Part shown: positions 7,515 through 16,713 of the stretch, piece by piece | How positions within the stretch are numbered: the first letter of the stretch is position 1 | How the letters are laid out: each line of letters begins with the position of its first letter | Assembly (NCBI GenBank): GCA_035702985.1 | Contig: DASSZD010000081.1 | Span: 1 to 52,402, forward strand | Direction: 5' to 3' | DNA: 52,402 nt | DNA from: JAKAXG01 sp035702985 | GTDB taxonomy: Bacteria; Actinomycetota; Acidimicrobiia; Acidimicrobiales; Palsa-688 | The notes under the pieces: model-generated | The model's input: only the letters and a program-made list of their open reading frames with translations | Database searches by the model: none | What the model was told of the DNA's origin: nothing | Program-made: the position numbers and the translations under genes

Positions 7515-8066
7515 GTGAGAGCCGACGCCCGGCGCAACCGGGAGCTGATACTGGCCGCCGCCGACCAGGCGTTCGCCCAGGACGGCCTGGGGGTGCCGGT
7601 GGACCGCATCGCCGAGCGGGCCGGCGTGGGGGCCGGCACCCTCTACCGCCACTTCCCCACCAAGGAGGCCCTGTTCGAGGCGGTGGTGGTGGAGCACATG
7701 CAGCGACTGGCCGCCGACGGCCACGCCGCCCTGGAGAGCGGGCACCCGGGCCGGGCCCTGTTCGAGTTCATGGGCCGCCTGGCGGTGGAGGCGTCGGCCA
7801 AGCGGAACCTGATCGACGCCCTGGTCGGGGCCGGGGTGGACATCAAGCAGGCCGCGGCCGGGCCCAAGGCCGAGGTGGAGCAGGTGTTCGGACAGCTGCT
7901 AGAACGGGCTCAGGCGGCCGGCGAGGTCCGCCCCGACGTGACCGTGTCCGACCTGTTCGCCCTGATCATGGGCAGCTGCGCCTTCGCCGGGGAGGGCAGC
8001 GACTGGTCCCCGGACCGGATGCTGTCGGTGGTGTGCACCGGCCTGCAGGCCGCCCCACCCGGCTGA
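7515..8066 (+). CDS. TetR/AcrR family transcriptional repressor
   Basis: The 183-residue regulator starts VRADARRNRELIL. Its N-terminal helix-turn-helix reads VPVDRIAERAGVGAGTLYRHFPTKEALFEAVV. The C-terminal ligand domain is of the type with a GAGVDIKQAA segment. The GTG at 7515 is chosen because the only upstream in-frame candidate, TTG at 7467, falls inside the divergent promoter. That start would add 16 residues and cannot be excluded. It is divergent from the MFS gene and 23 bases upstream of the alternative oxidase gene, so it probably controls both. Confidence 0.88.
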   Translation: MRADARRNRELILAAADQAFAQDGLGVPVDRIAERAGVGAGTLYRHFPTKEALFEAVVVEHMQRLAADGHAALESGHPGRALFEFMGRLAVEASAKRNLIDALVGAGVDIKQAAAGPKAEVEQVFGQLLERAQAAGEVRPDVTVSDLFALIMGSCAFAGEGSDWSPDRMLSVVCTGLQAAPPG

Positions 8067-8089
8067 CCGGCCCGACCAGAGGAGAGCCC

Positions 8090-8812
8090 ATGTCGCACAC
8101 CCCCGACCCGCAGGTCCGTCCGGCGGGGCTGACCAGCCCTGCCGCCCAGGGGGCCATGGCCCGCCTGTCCCACGCCGAGCTGGGCGAATCGCACCGGCGC
8201 ACCCTGTCCGAACCCCGCCGCACCTACGGGGCGGCGGCCCGGGTCCTGTTCGCCCTGCTCGACGCGGTCTACGGGAAGAAGCGCACCCTGTCGAAGTTCA
8301 AGGTCCTGGAGCTGGTGGCCCGGGTCCCGTACCAGAGCTGGGAGCAGGTGGCCTACATCGCCATCACCCACACCCACCGCCGGCCCGACTTCGCCCGGCG
8401 CATCTTCGACCGGGTCACCGAGTCACGCAACCAGGAGGACAACGAGCAGTGGCACCTGCTCATCCTGGAGGAGATGATCGCCGCCAGCGGGGCCGAGGAG
8501 GGCTGGGTCCGCTACACGCTGTTCCCCCAGCTGCTGGCGTTCGTCTACTACCAGCTGTCGTGGCTGATGTTCGTGATCAGGCCGGCGTGGAGCTACCGGC
8601 TCAACGCCGACTTCGAGGACCACGCCGAGCACGAGTACGCCCTGCTGGTGGACGAGCACCCCGAGTGGGAGGCCCTACCGTTCGAGAGCGCCTTCGCCAC
8701 CGACTACGCCGACCTCGACAGCGTGGCCGACCTGTTCAGGATGATCAGCTTCGACGAGCGGGTGCACAAGGACGAGAGCGTGGCCGCCCTGACCGGCGCC
8801 CGGTTCCGCTGA
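8090..8812 (+). CDS. Alternative-oxidase-family di-iron protein
   Basis: The 240-residue protein carries the full alternative oxidase ligand pattern in order: E74 in KVLELVARVP, E119 and H122 in EDNEQWHLL, E176 in NADFEDHAEHEY, and E223 and H226 in FDERVHKDES. The two ExxH motifs and the intervening hydrophobic FPQLLAFVYYQLSWLMFVI segment match the interfacial quinol oxidase fold. Family members pass electrons from quinol to oxygen without pumping protons, and so bypass cytochrome oxidases. A Shine-Dalgarno (AGAGGAGAG) supports the ATG. It follows the TetR gene closely and is probably co-transcribed. Whether it oxidises quinol here is untested. Confidence 0.8.
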   Translation: MSHTPDPQVRPAGLTSPAAQGAMARLSHAELGESHRRTLSEPRRTYGAAARVLFALLDAVYGKKRTLSKFKVLELVARVPYQSWEQVAYIAITHTHRRPDFARRIFDRVTESRNQEDNEQWHLLILEEMIAASGAEEGWVRYTLFPQLLAFVYYQLSWLMFVIRPAWSYRLNADFEDHAEHEYALLVDEHPEWEALPFESAFATDYADLDSVADLFRMISFDERVHKDESVAALTGARFR

Positions 8813-8832
8813 TCCGGGCGCCGCTCGGCGGG

Positions 8833-10632
8833 TCAGGACTGCTCGGCCTGGCGGGCCCGGTGGTAGGCGGTGATGGCGCCCACCACCGACAGGTGGGACA
8901 GTCCCAGGGGGAAGTTGCCCAGCAGGTCGCCGGACCTCGGGTCCAGCTCCTCCGACCACAGGTCCACGTCGTTGGAGGCGGCCAGCGCTCCTTCGAGCAT
9001 CTCGCCCGCCTCCTGCACCCGGCCGGCCAGGGCCAGGGCCTCCACGCACCAGAAGGTGCAGCACACGAAGGCGTGCTCCTCCTTGGCCGCAGCGGTGTAG
9101 CGGTACAGCCACGGGCCCTCGGCGGTCAGCTCCCGGCGGACGGCGTCGATGGTCGACCACAGGCGGGGGTCGTCCCCGGCGAGGAACCCGTTGCGGGCGG
9201 CCAGCAGCACCGAGGCGTCCAGGTCGTCGGTGCCGGCGTAGAAGGTGTATGACCGCTTGGTCTCCGACCAGCAGTGCTCGTCGGTCCAGGCGTGCACCGC
9301 GTCGGCGGCCTGGCGCCAGCGGCCGGCGTGGGTGTCGGGGATCTGGCCCTTCTCGACCAGCTCGCAGGCCAGGTGGAGGGCCGTCCAGCTGTTGATCAGC
9401 GAGATGGTGTAGTTCCGCTCGTCGCCCAGCTCCCAGATGCCGGCGCCGGGCAGGGGCCACTCGTCGCAGACCTGGTCGGCCAGCTGGGCCAGCATCAGCG
9501 CCGTGGACGTGTCCAGGTGGGCCCCCTGGCGGACGTGGCGGGCGACCGCCCCGAACAGGTCGCCGTAGGCGCCGATCTGGCGCTGCACCGCCGCCTTGTT
9601 GCCGATGGTCACCGGCCTGGACCCCCGGTACCCGTCGAGTATCTCCAGCTTCTGCTCCTCCCCCGGGGCGGGCGTGCCGTCGAGCTTGTACATGACATGG
9701 ACGGCCGGCGCGGTGCGGGCCACCCCGCCCAGCAACCAGCCCAGCGAGGCGTCCACCTCCTCGCTCAGGCCGACGGTGGCGAAGGCGTCCAGCATGAACG
9801 ACGCGTCCCGCACCCAGCCGAAGCGGTAGTCGTAGTTGCGCTGCTCACCGACCACCTCGGGCAGGGAGGTGGTGGCGGCCGCGGCGAGGGCGCCGGTGCG
9901 GGTGTTGGACAGCCCCTTGAGGACCAGCACCGAACGGCGCAGCTCATCCGCGAACGGGCCGTCGTAGTCGATGAGGGCGGACCAGTCCTTCCAGTACTGC
10001 ACCGTGTGGTCCAGGCGCCGCTGCACATCGTTGGCTCCGGAGAGGAGCAGGGGGGCGTCCCGGCTGCTGACCAGCGTGACCATGGCGGTCCGGCCCGGCT
10101 GGAGCGTGGCCTGCCCCCGGACGCCGCGGTGATCGACCTGGGGCTCGCCGGCGGAGTCGAGGACCAGGGCGCTGAGCAGGTCTCCGGCCAGGACAAAGGG
10201 CGTCCCGTCGCGCCAGTGCACCCACGGCCGGACGGTGGCCAGGCGGCTGCCGGGCCGCAACTCCCACTCGAACTCCACCGGGCCGTCAACCGCCTCGACC
10301 CGCCGGGCCAGCTCGCTCCACGGCAACAGGCCCCGGAACCCCACCGTCAGCGCGTCTGTCACCCGGAGGGACCCGGCGGCGGTCTCGAACACCGTCTCGA
10401 GCACCATGGTTCCCTCCAGGTAGCGGCGGGTGACCTGGTAGTCGCCGGTGGGACGGATGTGGAACCATCCGCCCTGTTCGGCGTCCACCATGGCCGCCAG
10501 CAGCGGCGGTTCGTCTACCGCGGGCACGGCCAGCCAGTCGATGGAGCCGTCCCGGTTGACCAGGCCGCAGCCGTTTCCGTCTCCGATCAGGGCGTAGTCG
10601 CCTATGGGTGCGTAACCTCGGGTCCGGTTCAC
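8833..10632 (-). CDS. Glycoside hydrolase family 15 (glucoamylase/trehalase-like)
   Basis: The 599-residue protein starts at a GTG with a strong AGGAGG. The N-terminal beta domain opens with YAPIGDYALIGDGNGCGLVNRDGSIDWL, shortened here to its key words GDGNGCGLV and DGSIDWL. This is the usual opening of bacterial GH15 proteins. The alpha6/alpha6 barrel contains YDYRFGWVRDASFMLDAF and GAGIWELGDERNYTIS, which holds the general acid Glu. Family members cleave terminal alpha-glucosidic bonds; actinobacterial members of this layout are often trehalases. Cytoplasmic, no signal peptide. It is convergent with the alternative oxidase gene and divergent from the SDR gene. Confidence 0.88.
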   Translation of the reverse strand: MNRTRGYAPIGDYALIGDGNGCGLVNRDGSIDWLAVPAVDEPPLLAAMVDAEQGGWFHIRPTGDYQVTRRYLEGTMVLETVFETAAGSLRVTDALTVGFRGLLPWSELARRVEAVDGPVEFEWELRPGSRLATVRPWVHWRDGTPFVLAGDLLSALVLDSAGEPQVDHRGVRGQATLQPGRTAMVTLVSSRDAPLLLSGANDVQRRLDHTVQYWKDWSALIDYDGPFADELRRSVLVLKGLSNTRTGALAAAATTSLPEVVGEQRNYDYRFGWVRDASFMLDAFATVGLSEEVDASLGWLLGGVARTAPAVHVMYKLDGTPAPGEEQKLEILDGYRGSRPVTIGNKAAVQRQIGAYGDLFGAVARHVRQGAHLDTSTALMLAQLADQVCDEWPLPGAGIWELGDERNYTISLINSWTALHLACELVEKGQIPDTHAGRWRQAADAVHAWTDEHCWSETKRSYTFYAGTDDLDASVLLAARNGFLAGDDPRLWSTIDAVRRELTAEGPWLYRYTAAAKEEHAFVCCTFWCVEALALAGRVQEAGEMLEGALAASNDVDLWSEELDPRSGDLLGNFPLGLSHLSVVGAITAYHRARQAEQS

Positions 10633-10848
10633 CGGACCTCCTTCCTTTTTCCTGGATCTGGCCCTATTCCTGGATCCGGCAACTGGGCCGTGACACGGCC
10701 TCTTTACCCAGACGGGGACGGCTGACCCACCCGTGTTGGCAGCCCGGAATCGGGTAGAGGACCGGCAGGCGGATCGGCTGCGGCGGCGCATCGGCGCGGC
10801 CCGGTTCGACGCGGATCAGAGCAAACCGAGGAAAAGGAGTCCCACGTC

Positions 10849-11856
10849 GTGGCCCACAGCATGGTGGCAGTAGTTACAGGTGGCAGTGCAGGTGTCGGAA
10901 GGGCCACGGTGCAGCGCCTGGCCGAGAAGGGCTACGACGTGGCCGTCCTGGCCCGGGGTGAGGCCGGTCTCGACGCGGCGGTGGCCGACGTCCGCAAGGC
11001 CGGCCGCCGGGGCCTGGCCGTCGAGGTGGACGTGGCCGATGAGGCGGCGGTGCACGAGGCCGCCCGCCGGGTGGAACGGGAGCTCGGTGAGATCCACGCC
11101 TGGGTCAACGTGGCCTTCGTCGGCACCCTGGCCTTCTCGTGGGAGACCTCGATGACGGAGTTCCGGCGGGTCATGGACGTCACCTTCTACGGCCAGGTGC
11201 ACGGCACCATGGCCGCCCTCGAGGTGATGCGGCCCCGCAACCGGGGGGTCATCGTCAACGTGGGGTCGGCCATGGCCTACCGGTCCATACCGCTGCAGGC
11301 GCCGTACTGCGCCGCCAAGCACGCCGTCAAGGGGTTCAGCGAGTCGGTCATGACCGAGCTGGCCCACGAGAAGAGCAAGGTGAAGCTGTGCATGGTGCAG
11401 CTGCCCGGCCTCAACACCCCCCAGTTCGACTGGAACCTCAACAAGATGCCCAAGCACCCCATGCCGGTGCCGCCCATCTTCGAGCCGGCGCTGGCCGCCA
11501 AGGGGATCGTCCACCTGGTGGAGCACCCGCGACGCAACCTGTGGGTCGGGCTGCCCACCGCCGGCACCATCCTGGGCGAGCGGCTGGCCCCCAAGCTGCT
11601 GGACCTGTACCTGGGCCGCAGCGGGGTCAAGTCCCAGCAGTACGGCCAGGACGCGCCGCGGCGGGGACCGAACCTGTGGGAGCCCCAGGACGCCCGGGCC
11701 GACGCCGGCACCGACGGCCCGTTCCAGAGCAAGGCCCACAAGCACGACCCGGTGCTGTGGGCGGCGGTCCACCGCCGGCAGCTGGTGGGTGGCCTGGTCG
11801 CGGCCGGGGCGGCGGCCGGCGCCGCCCTCGGTCTGAGGGACGGCCACTCGGACTGA
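10849..11856 (+). CDS. Short-chain dehydrogenase/reductase, long form
   Basis: The 335-residue protein has the Rossmann cofactor motif TGGSAGVG near residue 11, the NV(A)-type segment AWVNVAFVG, and the catalytic pair S and YCAAK. The C-terminal 100 residues extend past the usual SDR and end in a hydrophobic, Ala/Gly-rich segment (LVGGLVAAGAAAGAALGL) that could be a membrane anchor. The substrate is unknown. The GTG at 10849 has a well-placed AAGGAG; an ATG four codons later is an alternative. It is followed 31 bases on by the GH36 gene. Confidence 0.85.
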   Translation: MAHSMVAVVTGGSAGVGRATVQRLAEKGYDVAVLARGEAGLDAAVADVRKAGRRGLAVEVDVADEAAVHEAARRVERELGEIHAWVNVAFVGTLAFSWETSMTEFRRVMDVTFYGQVHGTMAALEVMRPRNRGVIVNVGSAMAYRSIPLQAPYCAAKHAVKGFSESVMTELAHEKSKVKLCMVQLPGLNTPQFDWNLNKMPKHPMPVPPIFEPALAAKGIVHLVEHPRRNLWVGLPTAGTILGERLAPKLLDLYLGRSGVKSQQYGQDAPRRGPNLWEPQDARADAGTDGPFQSKAHKHDPVLWAAVHRRQLVGGLVAAGAAAGAALGLRDGHSD

Positions 11857-11887
11857 CCGGCCCGCGGCGGGCTGCCAGACTGCAGCC

Positions 11888-13207
11888 GTGACCGCCGACT
11901 TCACCCCGGTACTGGAGCTCCAGGTCGACCCCCGCCGGGCGGTGGTCCATGAAACCGGGTGGCAGTCCTGGAGCCCGGAGGGCACCTACCCGGTGACAGC
12001 CGCCTCCCCCCGCCCCCGCCGGGCGGTGTGGCAGACCATGGCCTTCCGGCCGGAACGGCCGGCGCCGGCCACCGGCTTCCAGGCGGAAGGTGTCATGGCC
12101 GTCGATCCCGGCGACGGCGGCCCGGTCCGGCTGGTGGCGGGCACCGGCCTGCCGGCGACGGTGCCGTCGCTGCGCGCCGAGCTGGTCGCCCCCGGCCGCC
12201 TGCTGGTGACCGCCGACGGCCCGGTGGAGGTGAGCGAGGCCGCCGGCCCGGTGCCCGCCGCGCTCGCCGACTGGGCGGCCGGGCTGGCCGCCCGGGCCGG
12301 CGTGGGCTCCCCCCACCCGGTGCCCCCGGTGTGGTGCAGCTGGTACTGCTACTGGCGCGACGTCACCGCCGCCGACATCCTGACCAACGAGTCCGACGCC
12401 CGCCGACTGGGAATCGGGGTGGAGGTGATCCAGATCGACGACGGCTGGCAGGCCGCCATCGGCGACTGGGACGCGGTGGATCCCCGCTTCGGCGACCTCG
12501 GCGCCACCGTCGGGGAGCTGCGGGACCGGGGCCGGGGGGTGGGCATCTGGCTGGCCCCGTTCCTGGCCGTCGAGGGCAGCCGGCTGGCCTCGGAACACCC
12601 CGACTGGTTGGTACCCGATGCAACCGCCGGTTTCAACTGGGACTCCCCCCTGCGGGTGGTCGACGTCACCCACCCGGGCGCCGCCGGGTACCTGCACCGC
12701 TGCGTCCGCCGGTTGGCGGACCTGGGGGTGACCTACTTCAAGTTCGACTTCCTCTACGCCGCGGCCATGGCCGGCAGGCGCTACCGGGACCTCGACGCCC
12801 TGACCGCCTACCGGGACGGGATGGCCCTCCTGCGCGACGCGGCCGGCCCGGACGCCACCGTCCTGGGGTGCGGGGCGCCCATCCTGGCCAGCCTGGGGCT
12901 GGTGGACGCCATGCGGGTCAGCCCCGACGTGATGCCGGCGTGGGAGCCGCCCGACGGGGACGTCAGCCAGCCCGGCGGCCGCTCCGCCGTGCTGGCCGGT
13001 TCGGCCCGGACCTGGATGGACGGCCGCTTCTGGGTCAACGACCCGGACTGCCTGCTGGCCCGGCCCGGGGTGGAGCGGCGCGAGGAGTGGGCCGACCACC
13101 TGCGCGCCGTCGGGGGCCTGGTGTCGTCGAGCGATCCCCTGGCCGCCCTGGACGACTGGGGCCTGGCCGTCACCCGGGAACTGCTGGGGACCGCCGCCGG
13201 GTCCTGA
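11888..13207 (+). CDS. Alpha-galactosidase-like glycoside hydrolase, GH36 clan D
   Basis: The 439-residue protein has a TIM barrel with the clan-D landmarks WCSWYCYWRDVT, VIQIDDGWQ, GIWLAPFLA and TYFKFDFLYA. The nucleophile Asp is residue 287 in KFDF, and the acid/base is Asp347 in RVSPDVMPAW. It is shorter than classical GH36 enzymes (about 700 residues): the N-terminal beta-supersandwich is reduced and the C-terminal sheet is missing. Release of alpha-linked galactose, for example from melibiose or raffinose, is likely given the downstream galT and galK. No signal peptide, so oligosaccharide would be imported first. Confidence 0.82.
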   Translation: MTADFTPVLELQVDPRRAVVHETGWQSWSPEGTYPVTAASPRPRRAVWQTMAFRPERPAPATGFQAEGVMAVDPGDGGPVRLVAGTGLPATVPSLRAELVAPGRLLVTADGPVEVSEAAGPVPAALADWAAGLAARAGVGSPHPVPPVWCSWYCYWRDVTAADILTNESDARRLGIGVEVIQIDDGWQAAIGDWDAVDPRFGDLGATVGELRDRGRGVGIWLAPFLAVEGSRLASEHPDWLVPDATAGFNWDSPLRVVDVTHPGAAGYLHRCVRRLADLGVTYFKFDFLYAAAMAGRRYRDLDALTAYRDGMALLRDAAGPDATVLGCGAPILASLGLVDAMRVSPDVMPAWEPPDGDVSQPGGRSAVLAGSARTWMDGRFWVNDPDCLLARPGVERREEWADHLRAVGGLVSSSDPLAALDDWGLAVTRELLGTAAGS

Positions 13208-13280
13208 ACCGGCCCGGGGGGCGCAGACCCCGCTTCTAACGGGCCCGGCGGGGGTGCAGGGACGGCCGGCACGGCTGTTC
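13208..13280. other. Spacer between GH36 gene and operon promoter
   Basis: Short G/C-rich spacer with no gene; it leads into the promoter at 13281-13362. No terminator-like hairpin with a T-run is seen after GH36, so read-through from the SDR/GH36 unit is possible. Confidence 0.4.
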
Positions 13281-13362
13281 GGTTGTGAGCGGTTGTGAGC
13301 TGACCCTTGCAGTTGTGGTCGACCCGTGTTATACAAATGTTCATACTCGTGCGAATCTGCAC
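13281..13362 (+). promoter_or_regulatory. Promoter and candidate operators of the galactoside operon
   Basis: A sigma-70-like promoter is visible: -35 TTGCAG at 13307-13312, a 17-bp spacer, then -10 TATACA at 13330-13335. A perfect direct repeat GGTTGTGAGC-GGTTGTGAGC lies just upstream at 13281-13300. A near-palindrome GTGCGAATCTGCAC at 13349-13362 lies just downstream of the expected start point. Either could be the binding site of the DeoR-type regulator encoded further along the operon. Confidence 0.6.
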
Positions 13363-13449
13363 GGGAGCCGTGTGGATTGCTGTGCGACTGTGGTGGTTCA
13401 GCGCCCACGGGGGGAACCACCTGCACCACCTGAATCGGAGGAGGACTCC

Positions 13450-14823
13450 ATGTCACGCACCACCCGGTCGCGCTCGCGCTCCCGCCTGACCCTCGCCGGC
13501 GCGGCCACCGCGGCGTCGCTGCTCGTCGCCGCCTGCGGATCGAGCGGATCGCACAGCTCCGCCTCGGGGGCGCCGTCGACCGCCGGCGGTTCCGGCGCCG
13601 GGTCGGGCTCGTCCAGCTCCGGGCCGACCGTGAACCTGACGTTCTGGAGCTGGGTGCCGGGAATCCAGTCGGCGGTGGATCTGTGGAACCAGAGCCACCC
13701 GAGCATCCAGGTGCACCTGGACGAGACGACCTCGGGGACGGCCGGCACCTACGCCAAGATGTTCAGCGCCCTGAAGGCCGGCAACGCCCCTGACCTGGGC
13801 CAGGTGGAGTACTCGGTGCTGCCCAACTTCGAGCACGTGGGCGGCGTGACCGACATCTCCTCCTACGTCAACAGCTACAAGAGCGACTTCCTGGGCTGGA
13901 CCTGGGACCAGGTGAGCCTGGGCTCGGCCGTGTACGCCGTGCCCCAGGACATCGGCCCGGAGGCCCTGTTCTACCGGGCGGACCTGTTCAAGAAGTACGG
14001 CCTGACCGTCCCCACCACCTGGCAGCAGTACCTGGCCGACGCCCAGAAGCTGCACGCCGCCAACCCGAACGCCTACATCGCCTCGTTCCCGGCGGCCGAC
14101 ACGCAGTGGTTCGCCGGATTGGAATGGCAGGCGGGGGCCGACTGGTTCACCACCTCGGGCAACTCGTGGGTGGTCAACTTCACCAGCAGCACCTCCAACC
14201 AGGTCGCCAACCTGTGGCAGCAGTTGATCGCCCAGCACCTGGTCAAGGTGGAGCCGGACTTCGCCAACGGGTGGTACAAGGACCTGTCGGACGGGACCAT
14301 CCTCACCTGGCCCAGCGCGGTGTGGGGAGAGAACACCATCCTGACCAACGCCGCCAGCACGTCCGGCGACTGGCGGGTGGCTCCCCTCCCCGGCTGGGGG
14401 TCCACGGCCAGCGACGGCGACTACGGCGGGTCGACGACGGTGGTGTTCAAGGACTCCAAGCACCCCAAGCAGGCCGCCGAGTTCGCTGCCTGGCTCAACA
14501 CCGACCAGCAGAGCATCACCGATCTGATCACCAAGGGGGGCCTGTACCCGGCCGACGCCCAGGGTGAGAAGCAGTCGGCCGACAACTCCCCGGTGGCGTT
14601 CTACGGTGGGCAGAACATCTGGCAGGTGTTCGCCCAGGGTGCCACCCAGGTGAACACCAAGTTCCGGTGGGGACCGATCATGAGCACCAGCTTCACCCAG
14701 CTGGGCGACGCCTTCTCGGCCGCCGCCGGCGGCAGCGGGACGCTGTCGTCGGCCCTGGCCAAGACCCAGTCCGAGACGCTGGCCACCATGAAGCAGCAGG
14801 GCTTCTCGGTGAAGGCCGGCTAG
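13450..14823 (+). CDS. ABC transporter sugar-binding lipoprotein
   Basis: The 457-residue family-1 solute-binding protein has a lipoprotein signal peptide: an Arg-rich N-region, a hydrophobic core and the lipobox LVAAC with Cys29. A Ser/Gly linker follows, then the mature domain with VNLTFWSWVPGIQ. Its relatives bind oligosaccharides outside the membrane and hand them to MalF/MalG-type permeases, which follow here. A strong GGAGGAGG precedes the ATG. Context (GH36, GH42, galT, galK) points to a galactose-containing oligosaccharide. Confidence 0.92.
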   Translation: MSRTTRSRSRSRLTLAGAATAASLLVAACGSSGSHSSASGAPSTAGGSGAGSGSSSSGPTVNLTFWSWVPGIQSAVDLWNQSHPSIQVHLDETTSGTAGTYAKMFSALKAGNAPDLGQVEYSVLPNFEHVGGVTDISSYVNSYKSDFLGWTWDQVSLGSAVYAVPQDIGPEALFYRADLFKKYGLTVPTTWQQYLADAQKLHAANPNAYIASFPAADTQWFAGLEWQAGADWFTTSGNSWVVNFTSSTSNQVANLWQQLIAQHLVKVEPDFANGWYKDLSDGTILTWPSAVWGENTILTNAASTSGDWRVAPLPGWGSTASDGDYGGSTTVVFKDSKHPKQAAEFAAWLNTDQQSITDLITKGGLYPADAQGEKQSADNSPVAFYGGQNIWQVFAQGATQVNTKFRWGPIMSTSFTQLGDAFSAAAGGSGTLSSALAKTQSETLATMKQQGFSVKAG

Positions 14824-14839
14824 GCGGAGCCGACCCCCG

Positions 14840-15793
14840 GTGACCGCCATCACCCAGGAGGCCGCAGTGGCCGTCGCGGCACCGCCGCGGCGGCGCGCTG
14901 CCCGGAAGCGTATCCAGGGGGCGCCGGCCCTGTTCCTGGCCCCGTTCGCCCTGCTGTTCACGGTGTTCTTCCTCGTGCCGATCGGCTACGCCATCTACGA
15001 GAGCCTCTACCGGGTCCACGTCTCGGGGCTGGGGCTGGGCCCGACCGGGACGGTGTTCGCCGGCTTCGCCAACTACACCCAGGCCCTGTCGAGCAGCGGG
15101 TTCGTGAGCGGGTTGGAGCGGGTCCTCCTGTTCGGGGTGGTCCAGATCCCGGTCATGCTGGTCTTCGCCACCCTGCTGGCCATGCTGCTGGACTCGGCGG
15201 CGGCCCGCTTCCAGCGGTTCTTCCGGCCGGCGTTCTTCCTGCCCTACGGCATCCCCGGGGTGATCGCCTCGATCCTGTGGTCGTTCCTGTACCTGCCCGG
15301 CCTGAGCCCGATCGTCAGCGGGCTCAAGACCATGGGGTTCGGGTCGGTCAACTTCCTCGGGGTCCACACCGTCCTGTGGTCGATCGCCAACATCGTCACC
15401 TGGGAGTACACCGGCTACAACATGCTCATCATCTACGCCGGCCTGCAGGCCATCCCCAAGGAGCTCTACGAGGCGGCCCGGATGGACGGGGCCAGCGAGT
15501 GGAAGATCGCCACCCGGGTGAAGCTGCCGATGGTGTTCTCCTCCGTCGTGCTGACCGCGGTGTTCTCGATCATCGGCACCCTGCAGCTGTTCAGCGAGCC
15601 CCAGGTGCTGCGGGCGGTGACCACCAACATCTCGAGCACGTTCACCCCCAACCTGGACGCCTACACCCAGGCGTTCACCGCCAACAACCCCAACGAGGCA
15701 GCGGCCATCGCCGTCATACTCGCGGTCGGGACCTTCATCCTGTCGTTCGGCTTCCTGCGCCTCACGTCGCGGCGCGGCGGGCTGGGGAGGTAG
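14840..15793 (+). CDS. ABC transporter permease, MalF/UgpA type
   Basis: The 317-residue inner-membrane permease has six predicted helices. The EAA loop that contacts the ATPase is visible as EAARMDGASEWKIATRVKLP near residue 210. It begins at a GTG 16 bases after the binding-protein stop and ends two bases before the next permease. It forms the channel together with that second permease. Confidence 0.92.
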   Translation: MTAITQEAAVAVAAPPRRRAARKRIQGAPALFLAPFALLFTVFFLVPIGYAIYESLYRVHVSGLGLGPTGTVFAGFANYTQALSSSGFVSGLERVLLFGVVQIPVMLVFATLLAMLLDSAAARFQRFFRPAFFLPYGIPGVIASILWSFLYLPGLSPIVSGLKTMGFGSVNFLGVHTVLWSIANIVTWEYTGYNMLIIYAGLQAIPKELYEAARMDGASEWKIATRVKLPMVFSSVVLTAVFSIIGTLQLFSEPQVLRAVTTNISSTFTPNLDAYTQAFTANNPNEAAAIAVILAVGTFILSFGFLRLTSRRGGLGR

Positions 15794-15795
15794 CC

Positions 15796-16713
15796 GTGCT
15801 CGCCGAATCCACCGTCCGACCCGAGCGCGACCCCGCCCCGCTCTCCCGGACCCGCTCCGGGCGGCGACCCGGGCCGGTCTACACCAAGGGCAGCATCCTC
15901 ACCACCGCCATCCTGTTCGTGGTCGGGATCTACTTCCTGCTGCCGGCCTGGTGGCTGGTCGTGTCCTCCACCAAGGGACCGAGCAGCCTGTACTCCAGCG
16001 AGGGGCTGTGGTTCGGCCACTTCGACCTGTGGCGCAACCTCACCGGCCTGTTCACCTACAACGGGGACATCTACCTGCGCTGGCTGCTCAACACGGTGCT
16101 GTACGCCGGGGTGGGGGCCCTGCTGGCGACGGCACTCTCCGCCGCCGCCGGGTTCGCCCTGGCGAAGTACGAGTTCCGGGGACGCGAGCTGATCTTCTCG
16201 ATCATCCTGGGCGGCGTGCTGGTCCCGGCCACCGCCCTGGCCCTGCCGCTGTACCTGCTCATGAGCAAGGTGCATCTGACCGACACCTACTGGTCGGTGT
16301 TCCTCCCCTCGATCGTCAGCCCCTTCGGGGTGTACCTGGCCCGCATCTACGCCAGCGCGTCGGTCCCCGACGAGCTGCTGGAGGCGGCCCGCCTCGACGG
16401 CGCCGGCGAGTTCCGCACCTTCGTCAGCATCGCCGCCCGCATCATGTCCCCGGCGCTGGTCACCATCTTCCTGTTCCAGTTCGTGGCCATCTGGAACAAC
16501 TTCTTCCTGCCCCTGGTCATGCTGTCCAACCAGCGGCTGTACCCGGTGACCCTGGGCCTGTACTCGTGGAACGACCAGTACGGGCAGGCTCCGCAGCTGG
16601 TCAGCTACGTGATCATCGGCGCCCTGGTCTCGGTGATACCCCTGGTCATCGCCTTCCTGTCCCTGCAGCGGTTCTGGCGGTCCGGCCTGACCGCGGGGAG
16701 CGTCAAGCTTTGA
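15796..16713 (+). CDS. ABC transporter permease, MalG/UgpE type
   Basis: The 305-residue second permease starts at GTG 15796 behind a GGGGAGG Shine-Dalgarno that overlaps the previous gene's end. Six helices are predicted, with the EAA motif EAARLDGAGEFRTFVSIAAR. It ends in the family-typical GLTAGSVKL. No ATPase gene is found in this operon, so the pair probably uses a shared MsiK/UgpC-type ATPase encoded elsewhere, as is common in actinobacteria. Confidence 0.92.
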   Translation: MLAESTVRPERDPAPLSRTRSGRRPGPVYTKGSILTTAILFVVGIYFLLPAWWLVVSSTKGPSSLYSSEGLWFGHFDLWRNLTGLFTYNGDIYLRWLLNTVLYAGVGALLATALSAAAGFALAKYEFRGRELIFSIILGGVLVPATALALPLYLLMSKVHLTDTYWSVFLPSIVSPFGVYLARIYASASVPDELLEAARLDGAGEFRTFVSIAARIMSPALVTIFLFQFVAIWNNFFLPLVMLSNQRLYPVTLGLYSWNDQYGQAPQLVSYVIIGALVSVIPLVIAFLSLQRFWRSGLTAGSVKL

